DNA of 62,246 bases from JAXDLW01 sp050998755 (GTDB lineage Bacteria > Chloroflexota > Dormibacteria > DASZGP01). The stretch covers positions 1 to 62,246 of the forward strand of contig JBPCPW010000114.1 of the NCBI GenBank assembly GCA_050998755.1. The letters run 5' to 3'. The notes under the pieces were generated by a model. It ran no database searches, had not been told where the DNA came from, and worked only from the letters and a program-made list of their open reading frames with translations. This document shows, piece by piece, positions 1 to 6,257 of the stretch; the first letter of the stretch is position 1; every line of letters starts with the position of its first letter. A program made the translations under genes and the position numbers.

Positions 1-58
1 GCCTCAAGTCTCGCGCGCCCGCATGTTTCCAAAAGGAGGGCTTACCTCCCCCAGCCAC
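1..58 (-). CDS. partial N-terminus of a second zinc-finger protein copy (runs off window)
   Basis: The reverse complement of 1-58 is identical to the first 58 bases of the small zinc-finger gene whose GTG start lies at 3681. If the start is the same, this is the beginning of a paralogous copy whose cysteine-rich part lies outside the window. Only about 19 residues are visible, so this rests wholly on the duplication. It could equally be a truncated remnant carried along with the repeat. Confidence 0.3.
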   Translation of the reverse strand, partial: MAGGGKPSFWKHAGARDLR

Positions 59-119
59 CTCTTCCCCCGTAGGTGAGTTAACCTAGCCTCCGACCGTCCA
101 CCGAACCGGGGTAGGTCCA
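1..119. repeat. 119-bp direct repeat, copy A
   Basis: Bases 1-119 are identical, in the same orientation, to bases 3624-3742. The match stops at base 120 (g) versus base 3743 (a). Because this copy starts at the first base of the window, the repeat may extend further left. It contains a small GGAGG/CCTCC hairpin at 35-49. On the minus strand it carries the same potential N-terminus as the zinc-finger gene at 3307-3681, so a second copy of that gene may run off the left edge. Confidence 0.9.
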
Positions 120-233
120 GCACACCAGGTCCTGGGACCCTTTACAAAGGCAATAACATATGCGACTCAGCGACGAATCGTTCCCTCTTTGGTGGCTCCG
201 TCGATAAGCCGCGCTAGGTCTGCTTGGAGAAAC

Positions 234-689
234 CTACCCGTTCGGCACCAGTGGGATCGGACCGGCCATCCCGGGCGACAGCGTGCCAAGCCGGAACGGA
301 ACGGATGCTAGCTCCTTGTCGCCAGACCGAATCGTGAACCGGTATTGGCCAGGCTTCGAGAATTGGAGCATGTTGAGGGTCATTGCCTGTGGGATGTGCA
401 GGGGCGTTCCAGCCTTCATGCCGGGAGGATGTCCGACGTTCAACTTGCCCTCAAACCTCGGGCCAGCGTCGTTCTCGTCCTCGTCAACCAGGGCGATGAC
501 GAATGGGATGTCCACCAAGGCTTCGCTGTATTCGACGCGGAAGACGAACGCAAGAGCCATGGCCGGCTGTGTCGTCGGGAACGCTGCGGCGTAGATACTG
601 TCCCACCCACCCCCATGCAGGTAGAGCTTCCCGTTTAGGACAGCTGCCGCGTCGGCTAGGAGAGCTGTGGTTACTTGCATGTGGTACAT
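234..689 (-). CDS. DUF6941-like conserved hypothetical protein
   Basis: This 151-residue soluble protein has an N-terminal LLADAAAVLNGKLYLHGGGWD motif and a beta-rich remainder ending GQYRFTIRSGDKELASVPF. This resembles the conserved DUF6941 family found in many high-GC bacteria, whose function is unknown. There is no signal peptide or membrane segment. Start choice is ATG at 689 or ATG at 680, three codons in. It is divergent from the BrnT-like gene starting at 702, leaving only 12 bases between starts, so the two promoters must overlap or lie inside the opposite gene. Family assignment is from memory of the motif pattern. Confidence 0.65.
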   Translation of the reverse strand: MYHMQVTTALLADAAAVLNGKLYLHGGGWDSIYAAAFPTTQPAMALAFVFRVEYSEALVDIPFVIALVDEDENDAGPRFEGKLNVGHPPGMKAGTPLHIPQAMTLNMLQFSKPGQYRFTIRSGDKELASVPFRLGTLSPGMAGPIPLVPNG

Positions 690-701
690 TGTAACACAGG
701 C

Positions 702-1046
702 ATGCGTGACCGCTTCGATACGGGATTCCTAGACCCGGAGTCCCCATTCGAGATCGACGAAGACAATCAGCCCCATCTCTACAAGCACGTCGAAGAGATC
801 GAAACCGCTCGGTGGGTCGCGGTTGGGATTGAAGAGCTCTACGACATCTACGTGACGGACACGCCGCTCTTCTATCCAGCCCGCGAAGACGGGCCTGCCG
901 ATTGGCTAATGGTGGGCGAGGTCCCGAGCCTAATCCTGGCGGTACCGCTGGCGCCTCCCCGCAGTGGGGACGTTACGCAGTGCCGTCCCATCGGTATATA
1001 TTCCGCTCCCAGCCTTCTTCGCAAGAGATACCTGGAGGAAAGATGA
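702..1046 (+). CDS. BrnT-like toxin candidate
   Basis: This 114-residue protein starts at ATG 702. The N-terminal part (FEIDEDNQPHLYKHVEEI) resembles the BrnT pattern of an acidic stretch followed by a His near a helix. The C-terminal part (PIGIYSAPSLLRKRYLEE) resembles the BrnT ending 'ISARKATRRERRRYE'. BrnT proteins are RelE-fold ribonucleases paired with a downstream DNA-binding antitoxin. The stop overlaps the next gene's ATG in an ATGA, and a GGAGG lies just before it, which is the usual toxin-first BrnTA layout. The middle (residues about 50-85) is longer than in classical BrnT, so this is a family-level guess supported mainly by gene order. Confidence 0.5.
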   Translation: MRDRFDTGFLDPESPFEIDEDNQPHLYKHVEEIETARWVAVGIEELYDIYVTDTPLFYPAREDGPADWLMVGEVPSLILAVPLAPPRSGDVTQCRPIGIYSAPSLLRKRYLEER

Positions 1047-1399
1047 GCGAATCGACGAAGAGCGATGCAATCGACGCCGGGTTCTACGAGGATCCAGCGA
1101 ACCTCGAACCAGACGGCGCGCCGGTGCGTCCGACGGTCAATCGGTCGGCGCTGACTAGTCATGTGCCGATCCGATTCAGTGGCGCAACGATCGCCAAAGT
1201 CAAGACCTTGGCGGTTGAGGACGGCGTCACCGTGAGCTCCTGGGTCCGGCGGCTTGTAGAGCGAGAGGCGGACCGTAGGTTGTCCACTCGCAATCAGACT
1301 GCAATCCATTTTGGAGGCGTGCTCGTTCCAGAACTAACGAGTCCTAAACCATCCACAGAAACCTGTACGTTCAGCTGGGAGTTGCTTCACGCCGGCTGA
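1043..1399 (+). CDS. ribbon-helix-helix-type antitoxin candidate
   Basis: This 118-residue protein starts at ATG 1043, behind GGAGG, inside the preceding stop codon. Residues 1-40 look disordered. Residues about 43-80 (VPIRFSGATIAKVKTLAVED, then a helix ending WVRRLVEREADRRL) have the strand-helix-helix pattern of Arc/MetJ-like antitoxins. The C-terminal tail of about 35 residues could be the toxin-binding part. The tight coupling to a BrnT-like gene suggests it neutralises the toxin and autoregulates the pair. No clear operator was found upstream of 702. Confidence 0.5.
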   Translation: MSESTKSDAIDAGFYEDPANLEPDGAPVRPTVNRSALTSHVPIRFSGATIAKVKTLAVEDGVTVSSWVRRLVEREADRRLSTRNQTAIHFGGVLVPELTSPKPSTETCTFSWELLHAG

Positions 1400-1560
1400 T
1401 CTCTGATTTCGCCTGTCGGCCGATGCTTCTGGTACGGGAGTTGCTCATCCAAGGCTGATGAGCTGCTCACCGCGAGCGCACGGCCGAAGCCGATCGCCCC
1501 TGGAAACCGCAAACTCAAGTCCAGGCTCCGTTTCGACGCTCCCCTCGGACATTGGTAAAT

Positions 1561-1582
1561 GGCAGCAACCGTGGCAGCAACG
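1561..1582 (+). repeat. arm-type-like direct repeat, left copy
   Basis: Two tandem GGCAGCAAC units separated by two bases. The same pair recurs with one mismatch at 1772-1793, on the other side of the tRNA fragment. GGCAGCAAC doublets like this resemble tyrosine-integrase arm-binding sites near attP of high-GC integrative elements; that function is inferred. Confidence 0.6.
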
Positions 1583-1675
1583 CGGGCAAACGGGGACGCC
1601 AGGGCACGCACGTCGGCGAATACAAGCGGACCGATTTTAGCCCCTCCAAACGGGCCAAAACGCAATTCCTAAACC

Positions 1676-1710
1676 GTGTGTCGGGAGTTCGATTCTCTCC
1701 GGGGCCACCA
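1676..1710 (+). other. tRNA 3'-end fragment, candidate attachment-site core
   Basis: The sequence folds as the T-arm and acceptor 3' strand of a tRNA. The stem is gggag / ctctc (one G-U), the loop is TTCGATT, the acceptor strand is CGGGGCC, the discriminator is A, and CCA is encoded. No matching 5' half (GGCCCCG...) lies upstream, so it is not a whole tRNA gene. Such 3' halves are the usual crossover cores left by elements that integrate into tRNA genes. GGCAGCAAC repeats lie about 95 bp left and 60 bp right, giving an attP-like arrangement of arm, core, arm. Confidence 0.6.
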
Positions 1711-1771
1711 TCATTTTGGTAGTCAGACTAGGCGATCGCAGAACCTCTGGATGGCCGAACTAGAGCGAATT

Positions 1772-1793
1772 GGCAGCAACGGTGGCAGCAACC
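1772..1793 (+). repeat. arm-type-like direct repeat, right copy
   Basis: Second GGCAGCAAC doublet, differing by one base from that at 1561-1582 and in the same orientation. It lies downstream of the tRNA fragment. See the tRNA-fragment entry for the proposed role. Confidence 0.6.
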
Positions 1794-2124
1794 AGGTTCA
1801 GTGCATTTCGGCCACTGTGGTCTACGCACGCCCACACACGCCCGAATGCTGCTTGACATTCCGTCGGCTCCGAACATAGGTTCTAAGCGCACGGAGACTC
1901 CACGCTCGAGATTGCCGAAAGCCCCCAAGCGCCGCACCATCGACTTTGTCTGCTCGTAGGGTGCGCTTCGGCGATCCTTGGAACTGGACGCTGCTCAACG
2001 TATGGGTTCGGAGCGCGCAGCCGATGCTCCTGCTCGCATCCCTCTCTTCCGACAGGCTGGAGTTGCCCCGGTTTCGTGGACACCATAGCGTTCGGGAAGA
2101 TGATTCCCGGCACAGGAGGTCCAC

Positions 2125-2418
2125 ATGGGAAGAAGCCGACGACCGTACCCGCCCGAGTTCCGGCGTGAGGCAGTCCAGCTGGTGCATACCGGAGTCCCCA
2201 TACCGAAGGTTGCCGCAGACCTAGGGGTCAACGACCAGACGATCCGCAATTGGGTCAACCAGGCCGACGTCGACGCCGGTAAGCGCGAGGGGCTGAGCAC
2301 CGAGGAGCGGGCAGAGCTGACCCGTCTCCGCCGGGAGAACCGCGTCCTGAAGATGGAGCGGGAGATCCTGGTAAAAGCAAGCGCTTTCTTCGCGAAGGAG
2401 ACCGGGCTGGCGCCGTAG
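2125..2418 (+). CDS. IS3-family transposase OrfA
   Basis: This 97-residue protein has an N-terminal helix-turn-helix of the Tnp_1/HTH_8 type (YPPEFRREAVQLV, then IPKVAADLGVNDQTIRNWV). It is followed by the basic leucine-rich helix (LTRLRRENRVLKMEREILV) typical of OrfA dimerisation. It ends KASAFFAKETGLAP. The start is ATG 2125 with AGGAGG about 7 bases upstream. OrfB lies in the -1 frame with overlapping open sequence, so OrfAB would be made by programmed -1 frameshifting near 2373-2400. Confidence 0.9.
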   Translation: MGRSRRPYPPEFRREAVQLVHTGVPIPKVAADLGVNDQTIRNWVNQADVDAGKREGLSTEERAELTRLRRENRVLKMEREILVKASAFFAKETGLAP

Positions 2419-2423
2419 CGGCG

Positions 2424-3293
2424 TTTCGGTTCGTCGAGCGAGAGAAAGCCTTCTACCCTGTTGCCATCATCTGCCGGGTCCTGGGTGTCTCCCCCAGCGG
2501 CTTCTACGCATGGCAATCGCGCCCACCATCGAAACGAGCGCTCGACGACGCCGAGCTGACCGAGATCATTCGCAACATTCACCGCGAGTCGCGGGGTACC
2601 TACGGGGTGCCCCGCGTCTTCGCCGAGCTCGTCGACGACTACGACATCCACTGCTCGAAGAAGCGCGTCGCCCGGCTCATGACCCTGGCCGGGCTGGTGG
2701 GCTGCCACCGGCGTCGCCGTATTCACACGACCCAGTCGGACAAGGCCGCCAAGATCGAGGACGACCTCGTCAATCGCGACTTCACCGCCACCACACCCGA
2801 CCGCCTCTATGTCGCCGACATCACCTACCTGCCCACATGGATGGGCTTCCTGTTCCTGGCCGTGGTCATCGACGTCTACACGCGTCGCGTGGTCGGCTGG
2901 GCGTTCTCCGCGAACCTGCGCACCGAGCTGGTCCTCGACGCGCTGAATATGGCGCTCCACAACCGCCGCCCCAAGGTCGGCGCCATCCATCACTCCGACC
3001 ACGGGTCGCAATTCACCTCGTATACCTTCGGCAAGCGCTGCCGCGAAGCTGGGCTGCTCCAGTCGATGGGATCCATTGGGGACTGTTACGACAACGCCCT
3101 CTGCGAGAGTTTCTTCGCAACCCTCGAATGCGAGCTCATCGACCGCACCAGGTGGGAGACACATGCCGCGGCCAAGCTCGCGGTTTTCGACTTCATCGAG
3201 GTGTTCTACAACCGCCGGCGTCGTCACTCCGGACTGGGCCAGCTATCGCCCGAGAAGTTCGAGCGGAGGTGGGCCGAACAGCAGGCCGCCTGA
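2424..3293 (+). CDS. IS3-family transposase OrfB (DDE integrase core)
   Basis: The frame is -1 relative to OrfA and opens before 2400. The first family-like residues (FRFVEREKAFYPVAIICRVL) are at about 2424. There is no ATG/GTG start before 2607, so expression as an OrfAB frameshift fusion is likely. The HTH_21 linker contains RGTYGVPRV. The rve integrase core carries D (VADITYLP), D (HHSDHGSQF) and E (NALCESFFATLE), with the usual 35-residue D-E spacing. The C-terminus has YNRRRRHSGLGQLSPEKFE. The catalytic triad is complete, so the protein looks active. Confidence 0.9.
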   Translation, partial: FRFVEREKAFYPVAIICRVLGVSPSGFYAWQSRPPSKRALDDAELTEIIRNIHRESRGTYGVPRVFAELVDDYDIHCSKKRVARLMTLAGLVGCHRRRRIHTTQSDKAAKIEDDLVNRDFTATTPDRLYVADITYLPTWMGFLFLAVVIDVYTRRVVGWAFSANLRTELVLDALNMALHNRRPKVGAIHHSDHGSQFTSYTFGKRCREAGLLQSMGSIGDCYDNALCESFFATLECELIDRTRWETHAAAKLAVFDFIEVFYNRRRRHSGLGQLSPEKFERRWAEQQAA

Positions 3294-3609
3294 CTTTCAT
3301 GTCGCACTAGCGTCGTCCCAGACGCCGAAACACCTGGCTCAGCAGGCCCTCGACCTCGCGTGCCGTGGCCTGGGCTGGCTCCAGGCCGACATCTGCGGCA
3401 GCCATGGCCTCCAGGCGTCGGCGTCCTACCGGGCCGCTCTGGCGGGGGAACATCTCGGTCAGGCCGCGCTGTCGCCGTCGGTAGGCTGCACACCGACAGG
3501 CGTTGCCGCAGAACCGCGCCGGTCGGCCCCGCCCGCTGCTACTGACATCTCCGCCGCACTGAGCACAAGTCGCCAGCTCGAACTCACGATAGCGACTTTC
3601 ATGTCGCAC
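3292..3609. repeat. 16-bp repeat flanking the zinc-finger ORF
   Basis: The 16-mer gactttcatgtcgcac occurs at 3292-3307, directly after the IS3 orfB stop, and again at 3594-3609. On the minus strand it reads V-R-H-E-S. The inner copy supplies codons 25-29 of the zinc-finger ORF. The outer copy begins with a GTG that overlaps that ORF's TAG stop. This could be the start of a further tandem copy cut off by the IS. Confidence 0.6.
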
Positions 3610-3681
3610 AACATCGCCAGCCAGCCTCAAGTCTCGCGCGCCCGCATGTTTCCAAAAGGAGGGCTTACCTCCCCCAGCCAC
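3307..3681 (-). CDS. small zinc-finger protein
   Basis: This is a reading frame of up to 124 residues. Residues about 37-70 carry CAQCGG ... RFCGNACRCAAYRRRQRG, the pattern of a compact zinc finger common in high-GC bacteria (CxxC...RYCSxACRQRAYRRR), where the C-terminal basic helix probably binds nucleic acid. The longest start is GTG 3681, which lies within the 119-bp repeat. GTG 3609 (VRHESRYREF...) is an equally credible start, because the same 16-mer with GTG recurs at the end of the gene. It sits between the IS3 element and the repeat. Its function is unknown. Confidence 0.6.
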   Translation of the reverse strand: MAGGGKPSFWKHAGARDLRLAGDVVRHESRYREFELATCAQCGGDVSSSGRGRPARFCGNACRCAAYRRRQRGLTEMFPRQSGPVGRRRLEAMAAADVGLEPAQATAREVEGLLSQVFRRLGRR

Positions 3682-3742
3682 CTCTTCCCCCGTAGGTGAG
3701 TTAACCTAGCCTCCGACCGTCCACCGAACCGGGGTAGGTCCA
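3624..3742. repeat. 119-bp direct repeat, copy B
   Basis: Identical to 1-119. It covers the upstream region and the first 58 bases of the zinc-finger ORF. Together the copies bracket a 3.6-kb segment holding the DUF6941 gene, the toxin-antitoxin pair, the attachment-like site and the IS3 element. Recombination between them would delete that segment. Confidence 0.9.
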
Positions 3743-3780
3743 AGGCCACAGCGCCCCGCCCGTCGGGGGATACTCTAATC

Positions 3781-3978
3781 ATGGATCGTGATCGCCAGCA
3801 GGAGATCCGCCAGCGGCTACTGGCCCTGGAAGGCGAGGGCGCGGATCTTGGCAGGGTTCTGCGCCGGATCGGATGGACGCCAGAGGAGGGGCTGCGCCAC
3901 CTGGAGGAGTTCCTGGACGACATGCGACTCCTGCGGGTGGACTTCGCGCGTTCGGGTCTAAAGCCTCAGGTTCAGTGA
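3781..3978 (+). CDS. 65-residue helical protein, partner of nucleotidyltransferase
   Basis: The protein is all-helical and charged (RQQEIRQRLLALEGEGADLG, then a WTPEEGLRHLEEFLDDMRLL helix), with no membrane segment. Its TGA is embedded in the GTGA that starts the next gene, so the two are translationally coupled. A small upstream partner of this kind is common for stand-alone nucleotidyltransferase genes and may act as antitoxin or adaptor. I do not recognise a named family. A TATA-like gatact lies about 12 bases before the ATG. Confidence 0.6.
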   Translation: MDRDRQQEIRQRLLALEGEGADLGRVLRRIGWTPEEGLRHLEEFLDDMRLLRVDFARSGLKPQVQ

Positions 3979-4571
3979 GCGAACTCCGTCCCCGGAGGAT
4001 GCTGGAGGCCTTCGGCCGACACGGGTGCCGGAGCGTTGTCATTGGTGGCATCGCGGCGGCGATGTACGGGTTGACCTACGAGACGGACGACCTCGATCTG
4101 CTCTGCGACAGCAGCGCCGAGAACCTGGTACTCCTGGCCGCCGCCCTGACCGAACTCGGGGCTGTGGTCGCGGGCAGCACGAAGCCACCGCGACCGATTG
4201 AGCCCGACATGCTGTCCGGCTTTCGCATCCTTACCTTTTCGACCGAGGCCGGCGACGTCGACCTTCTTTTCGAGGCCAAGGGCGGATTTCGGTATGCGGA
4301 TGTGGTTGAAGGCGCGATCGAGGTCGATGTCGGCGGGGCGAAGGCGAGCGTCTGTGGACGTCGTCAGTTGATTGAGCTGAAGCGAGCATCCGGTCGTCCC
4401 CATGACATGAAAGCCGCGGCCGAACTTGAGGCCGGGGAGCTGGCGAGAGAGGCCATCGGCGCGGTCCCGGGCACAGACGCCCCGACGGATCAGACGGAGC
4501 CAGGGTGGTTGACCGACCTCCTGCGCGAACCGCGGTCGACGTCGGGTCCAGAGTTGGAAGGGCCGGGCTGA
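3975..4571 (+). CDS. nucleotidyltransferase-fold protein (AbiEii/DUF6036-like)
   Basis: This 198-residue protein starts at GTG 3975. Residues about 18-45 (VVIGGIAAAMYGL, then TDDLDLL) give the nucleotidyltransferase signature: a GG-containing loop followed by a D-x-D metal site. A later acidic strand, GDVDLLFEAKG, supplies the third carboxylate. This is the layout of AbiEii-type and MNT antitoxin/toxin enzymes, which transfer nucleotides to RNA or protein. The tail from about residue 160 is low-complexity. Coupling to the 65-residue gene suggests a two-gene defence or toxin-antitoxin module; that is inference. Confidence 0.7.
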   Translation: MSELRPRRMLEAFGRHGCRSVVIGGIAAAMYGLTYETDDLDLLCDSSAENLVLLAAALTELGAVVAGSTKPPRPIEPDMLSGFRILTFSTEAGDVDLLFEAKGGFRYADVVEGAIEVDVGGAKASVCGRRQLIELKRASGRPHDMKAAAELEAGELAREAIGAVPGTDAPTDQTEPGWLTDLLREPRSTSGPELEGPG

Positions 4572-4603
4572 GAGGGACGGCTCGCGGGCCTCCACGCAAC
4601 GTC

Positions 4604-5198
4604 TTAGGCTGACGGTTGCTCGATCCACCGCCACCACGGCGGTGCGGGCACCAGGCCGGCGCAATGCCGAGTTTCCGGTTCGATCTCGCTGAGCAGCGTC
4701 TCGAGATAGTGCCCCACCATCTCCAGGCGGTCCTTGGGGTCAAGGGCTGGGGTCGCCCGGTTCTGGCCGAACCACGGGACGCAGGCCGCCGCCCAGTCGG
4801 CGGCATTGCCTGGCGTGTCGCGGAGCAGCACCCTCGGCGAGCAGGAAGGGCTGGAGCTCGACGATCCTGATGACCAGCGCTCGAGCGAAGACCCAGACCT
4901 TCACGATCGCGGTCCCGTCGGCCTCCCGGCGCCGGCTGACGACCTGGGCGATAACCCCCACGCGCGTCGCACCGAGCTCGACCAGCGTCAGGTCGCGGAT
5001 CCGTTCGGGGGCGCGTGCAGGGATCAGGAGGAGCTGGTTGCCGGCACCAGCAGCCTCGTCCGCCGCGCGCTTCTCCTCGTCCGAGACAAGCCTCAGGGTG
5101 CTGGCCTGGCCGGGCAGGATGAGCAATTCCCGGCACATGACCGCGGGGAGTTGCCCATGGGCGGGGCCGGTGCCGGCGCCTGGCTGGATCAGGCTCAT
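4604..5198 (-). pseudogene. frameshifted Lon-N-terminal-domain-like protein
   Basis: From ATG 5198 the frame encodes a Lon substrate-binding-like domain: MCRELLILPGQASTLRLV, then QLLLIPARAPERI and RVGVIAQVVSRR, each matching a known strand block of that fold. After LQPFLLAE the frame drifts into low-complexity Arg/Pro sequence. The continuing helix (DRLEMVGHYLETLLSEIEPE) is found in another frame, 4604-4831. The switch maps to about 4825-4845. Stand-alone Lon-N proteins of about 200 residues exist, so this is probably one such gene with a single frameshift. It is unrelated in position to the full-length lon at 40.5 kb. Confidence 0.55.
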
Positions 5199-5250
5199 GC
5201 GGACTCCCTTTGGTCACGGCCCGGTCTCCTCTTCCCGGGGTTTGCAGATG

Positions 5251-5484
5251 TCAGGCAACTCGGTCGCCCTGCGTTGCGGTGCTGGATGGAGTGGCCCCCT
5301 CGCTGATGCGCCGCCGGGCCAGCTGGAGCACGTTGGCGGCAGGGGAGTGGTCATCCATGTATTGGTTGACGGCGGCCCGGCGAGTCTCCTCGCCGCGGAG
5401 GTCGTAGATGGTGGTGGTGTTCACCGAGGCGTGCCCGGCGACGCGCGCTGCCTCGAGAGTTCGCAGAGGAGCGCTTGTGGCCAA
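5251..5484 (-). pseudogene. C-terminal remnant of a tyrosine recombinase
   Basis: The 77-residue frame includes RVAGHASVNTTTIYDLRGEE, which matches the end of tyrosine recombinases: the GH motif, then T-T-x-x-Y with the catalytic Tyr. The Arg-containing catalytic N-terminal half is absent. The only start is TTG 5484, and upstream sequence does not continue the domain in any frame. It probably marks the former integrase of the island whose attachment-like site is at 1676-1710. Confidence 0.6.
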
Positions 5485-5631
5485 TGGACCCGGGGAGCTC
5501 GGCGACCTGGGCCGACCAGTTCATGAAGAACTGGTGGGCCGATCGTCGGACTCGGCTCGGGGAGCGATCGTAGGGCTGAGACCAGCGCCGTTCGCACGCG
5601 CTCCGCCCGACGGCTAGCTAAGCTGGTTCAG

Positions 5632-6225
5632 ATGGCCGAGCGCCCACAATGGAACAGCGAGTACGAGGGCACGCCCCCGTGGGATATTGGCCACCCGCAA
5701 GCGCCTTTCGTGGCGCTCGCGGAGGCAGGCAGGCTGAACGGACGGACGCTGGACGTGGGCTGCGGGACCGGGGAGCACGTGCTGCTGGCCGCAGAGCACG
5801 GGGCCGAGGCGATGGGAGTGGACATCTCCGACCTGGCCATCCGGCGTGCGGGGGAGAAGGCCAAAGCGCGCGGTCTCAGCGTGATCCTGCAGGTTGGTGA
5901 CGTCCTCCACCTCGCTGACCTGGGGCGGCAGTTTGACGCCATCACCGACTGCGGCGTCTTCCATGTCTTTGCCGAGGCCGAGCGGGCGGTCTTTGTCCAG
6001 AGCCTGAAGTCCGCGCTGCGGCCGGGAGGCATCTACTACATGATGTGTTTCAGCGACCTACAGCCGGGGGACTGGGGGCCGCGCCGGGTCTCGCAGGACG
6101 AGCTGCGGACGGCGTTCGCCGACGGCTGGTCCGTGGAATCGATCGAACCCGCGCGCCTCGAGGTCAATGTAGACCCCAATGGCGCCCAGGCCTGGCTGTC
6201 GACGATCACACGGCTGCCGGACTGA
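5632..6225 (+). CDS. class I SAM-dependent methyltransferase
   Basis: This 197-residue protein has the N-terminal signature YEGTPPWDIGHPQAPF seen in thiopurine/TehB-type and related small-molecule methyltransferases. SAM motif I is LDVGCGTGEHVLL (residues about 39-51). The acidic end of beta-2 is GVDISDLAI, and motif III is near ITDCGVFH. The start is ATG 5632 after the recombinase remnant. The next gene begins 32 bases downstream on the same strand. The substrate is unknown; tellurite or thiol-type acceptors are possible. Confidence 0.85.
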   Translation: MAERPQWNSEYEGTPPWDIGHPQAPFVALAEAGRLNGRTLDVGCGTGEHVLLAAEHGAEAMGVDISDLAIRRAGEKAKARGLSVILQVGDVLHLADLGRQFDAITDCGVFHVFAEAERAVFVQSLKSALRPGGIYYMMCFSDLQPGDWGPRRVSQDELRTAFADGWSVESIEPARLEVNVDPNGAQAWLSTITRLPD

Positions 6226-6257
6226 GCGGCTGTAGCACCCCACTGGAGGAATCTCAG

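Larger units (their letters stand above)
1400..2057. other. 658-bp region without a convincing gene
   Basis: Between the antitoxin stop and the left end of the IS3 element I see no ORF with coding-like composition. The short ORFs on both strands have unbiased third positions and no recognisable motif. The stretch contains the tRNA 3'-end fragment (1676-1710) and the paired arm-like repeats (1561-1582 and 1772-1793), so it is best read as the attachment region of an integrated or decayed element. Confidence 0.6.
2058..3297 (+). mobile_element. IS3-family insertion sequence, left end recognisable, right end unclear
   Basis: The element carries orfA (2125-2418) and orfB (about 2424-3293) with an intact DDE motif. 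The left end at about 2058 begins TGGAGTTGCCCCGGTTTCGT, which resembles the terminal repeats of IS3-family members (TGAA...CCCCGGGTTTCGTGGA). The inverted counterpart expected after the orfB stop is not present: sequence continues as ctttcatgtcgcac. The right end is therefore truncated, recombined or highly diverged, and no target duplication can be defined. The transposase itself looks intact. Confidence 0.7.

Noticed and set aside
1561..1793. Repeated GGCAGCAAC units as a CRISPR or minisatellite
   Set aside because: Only two doublets, placed around a tRNA fragment; an attachment-site reading fits better.
1995..3227. 410-residue minus-strand ORF across the IS3 element
   Set aside because: It is a shadow of OrfA/OrfB; composition is Val/Gly/Asp-rich without motifs, and the plus-strand transposase is clear.
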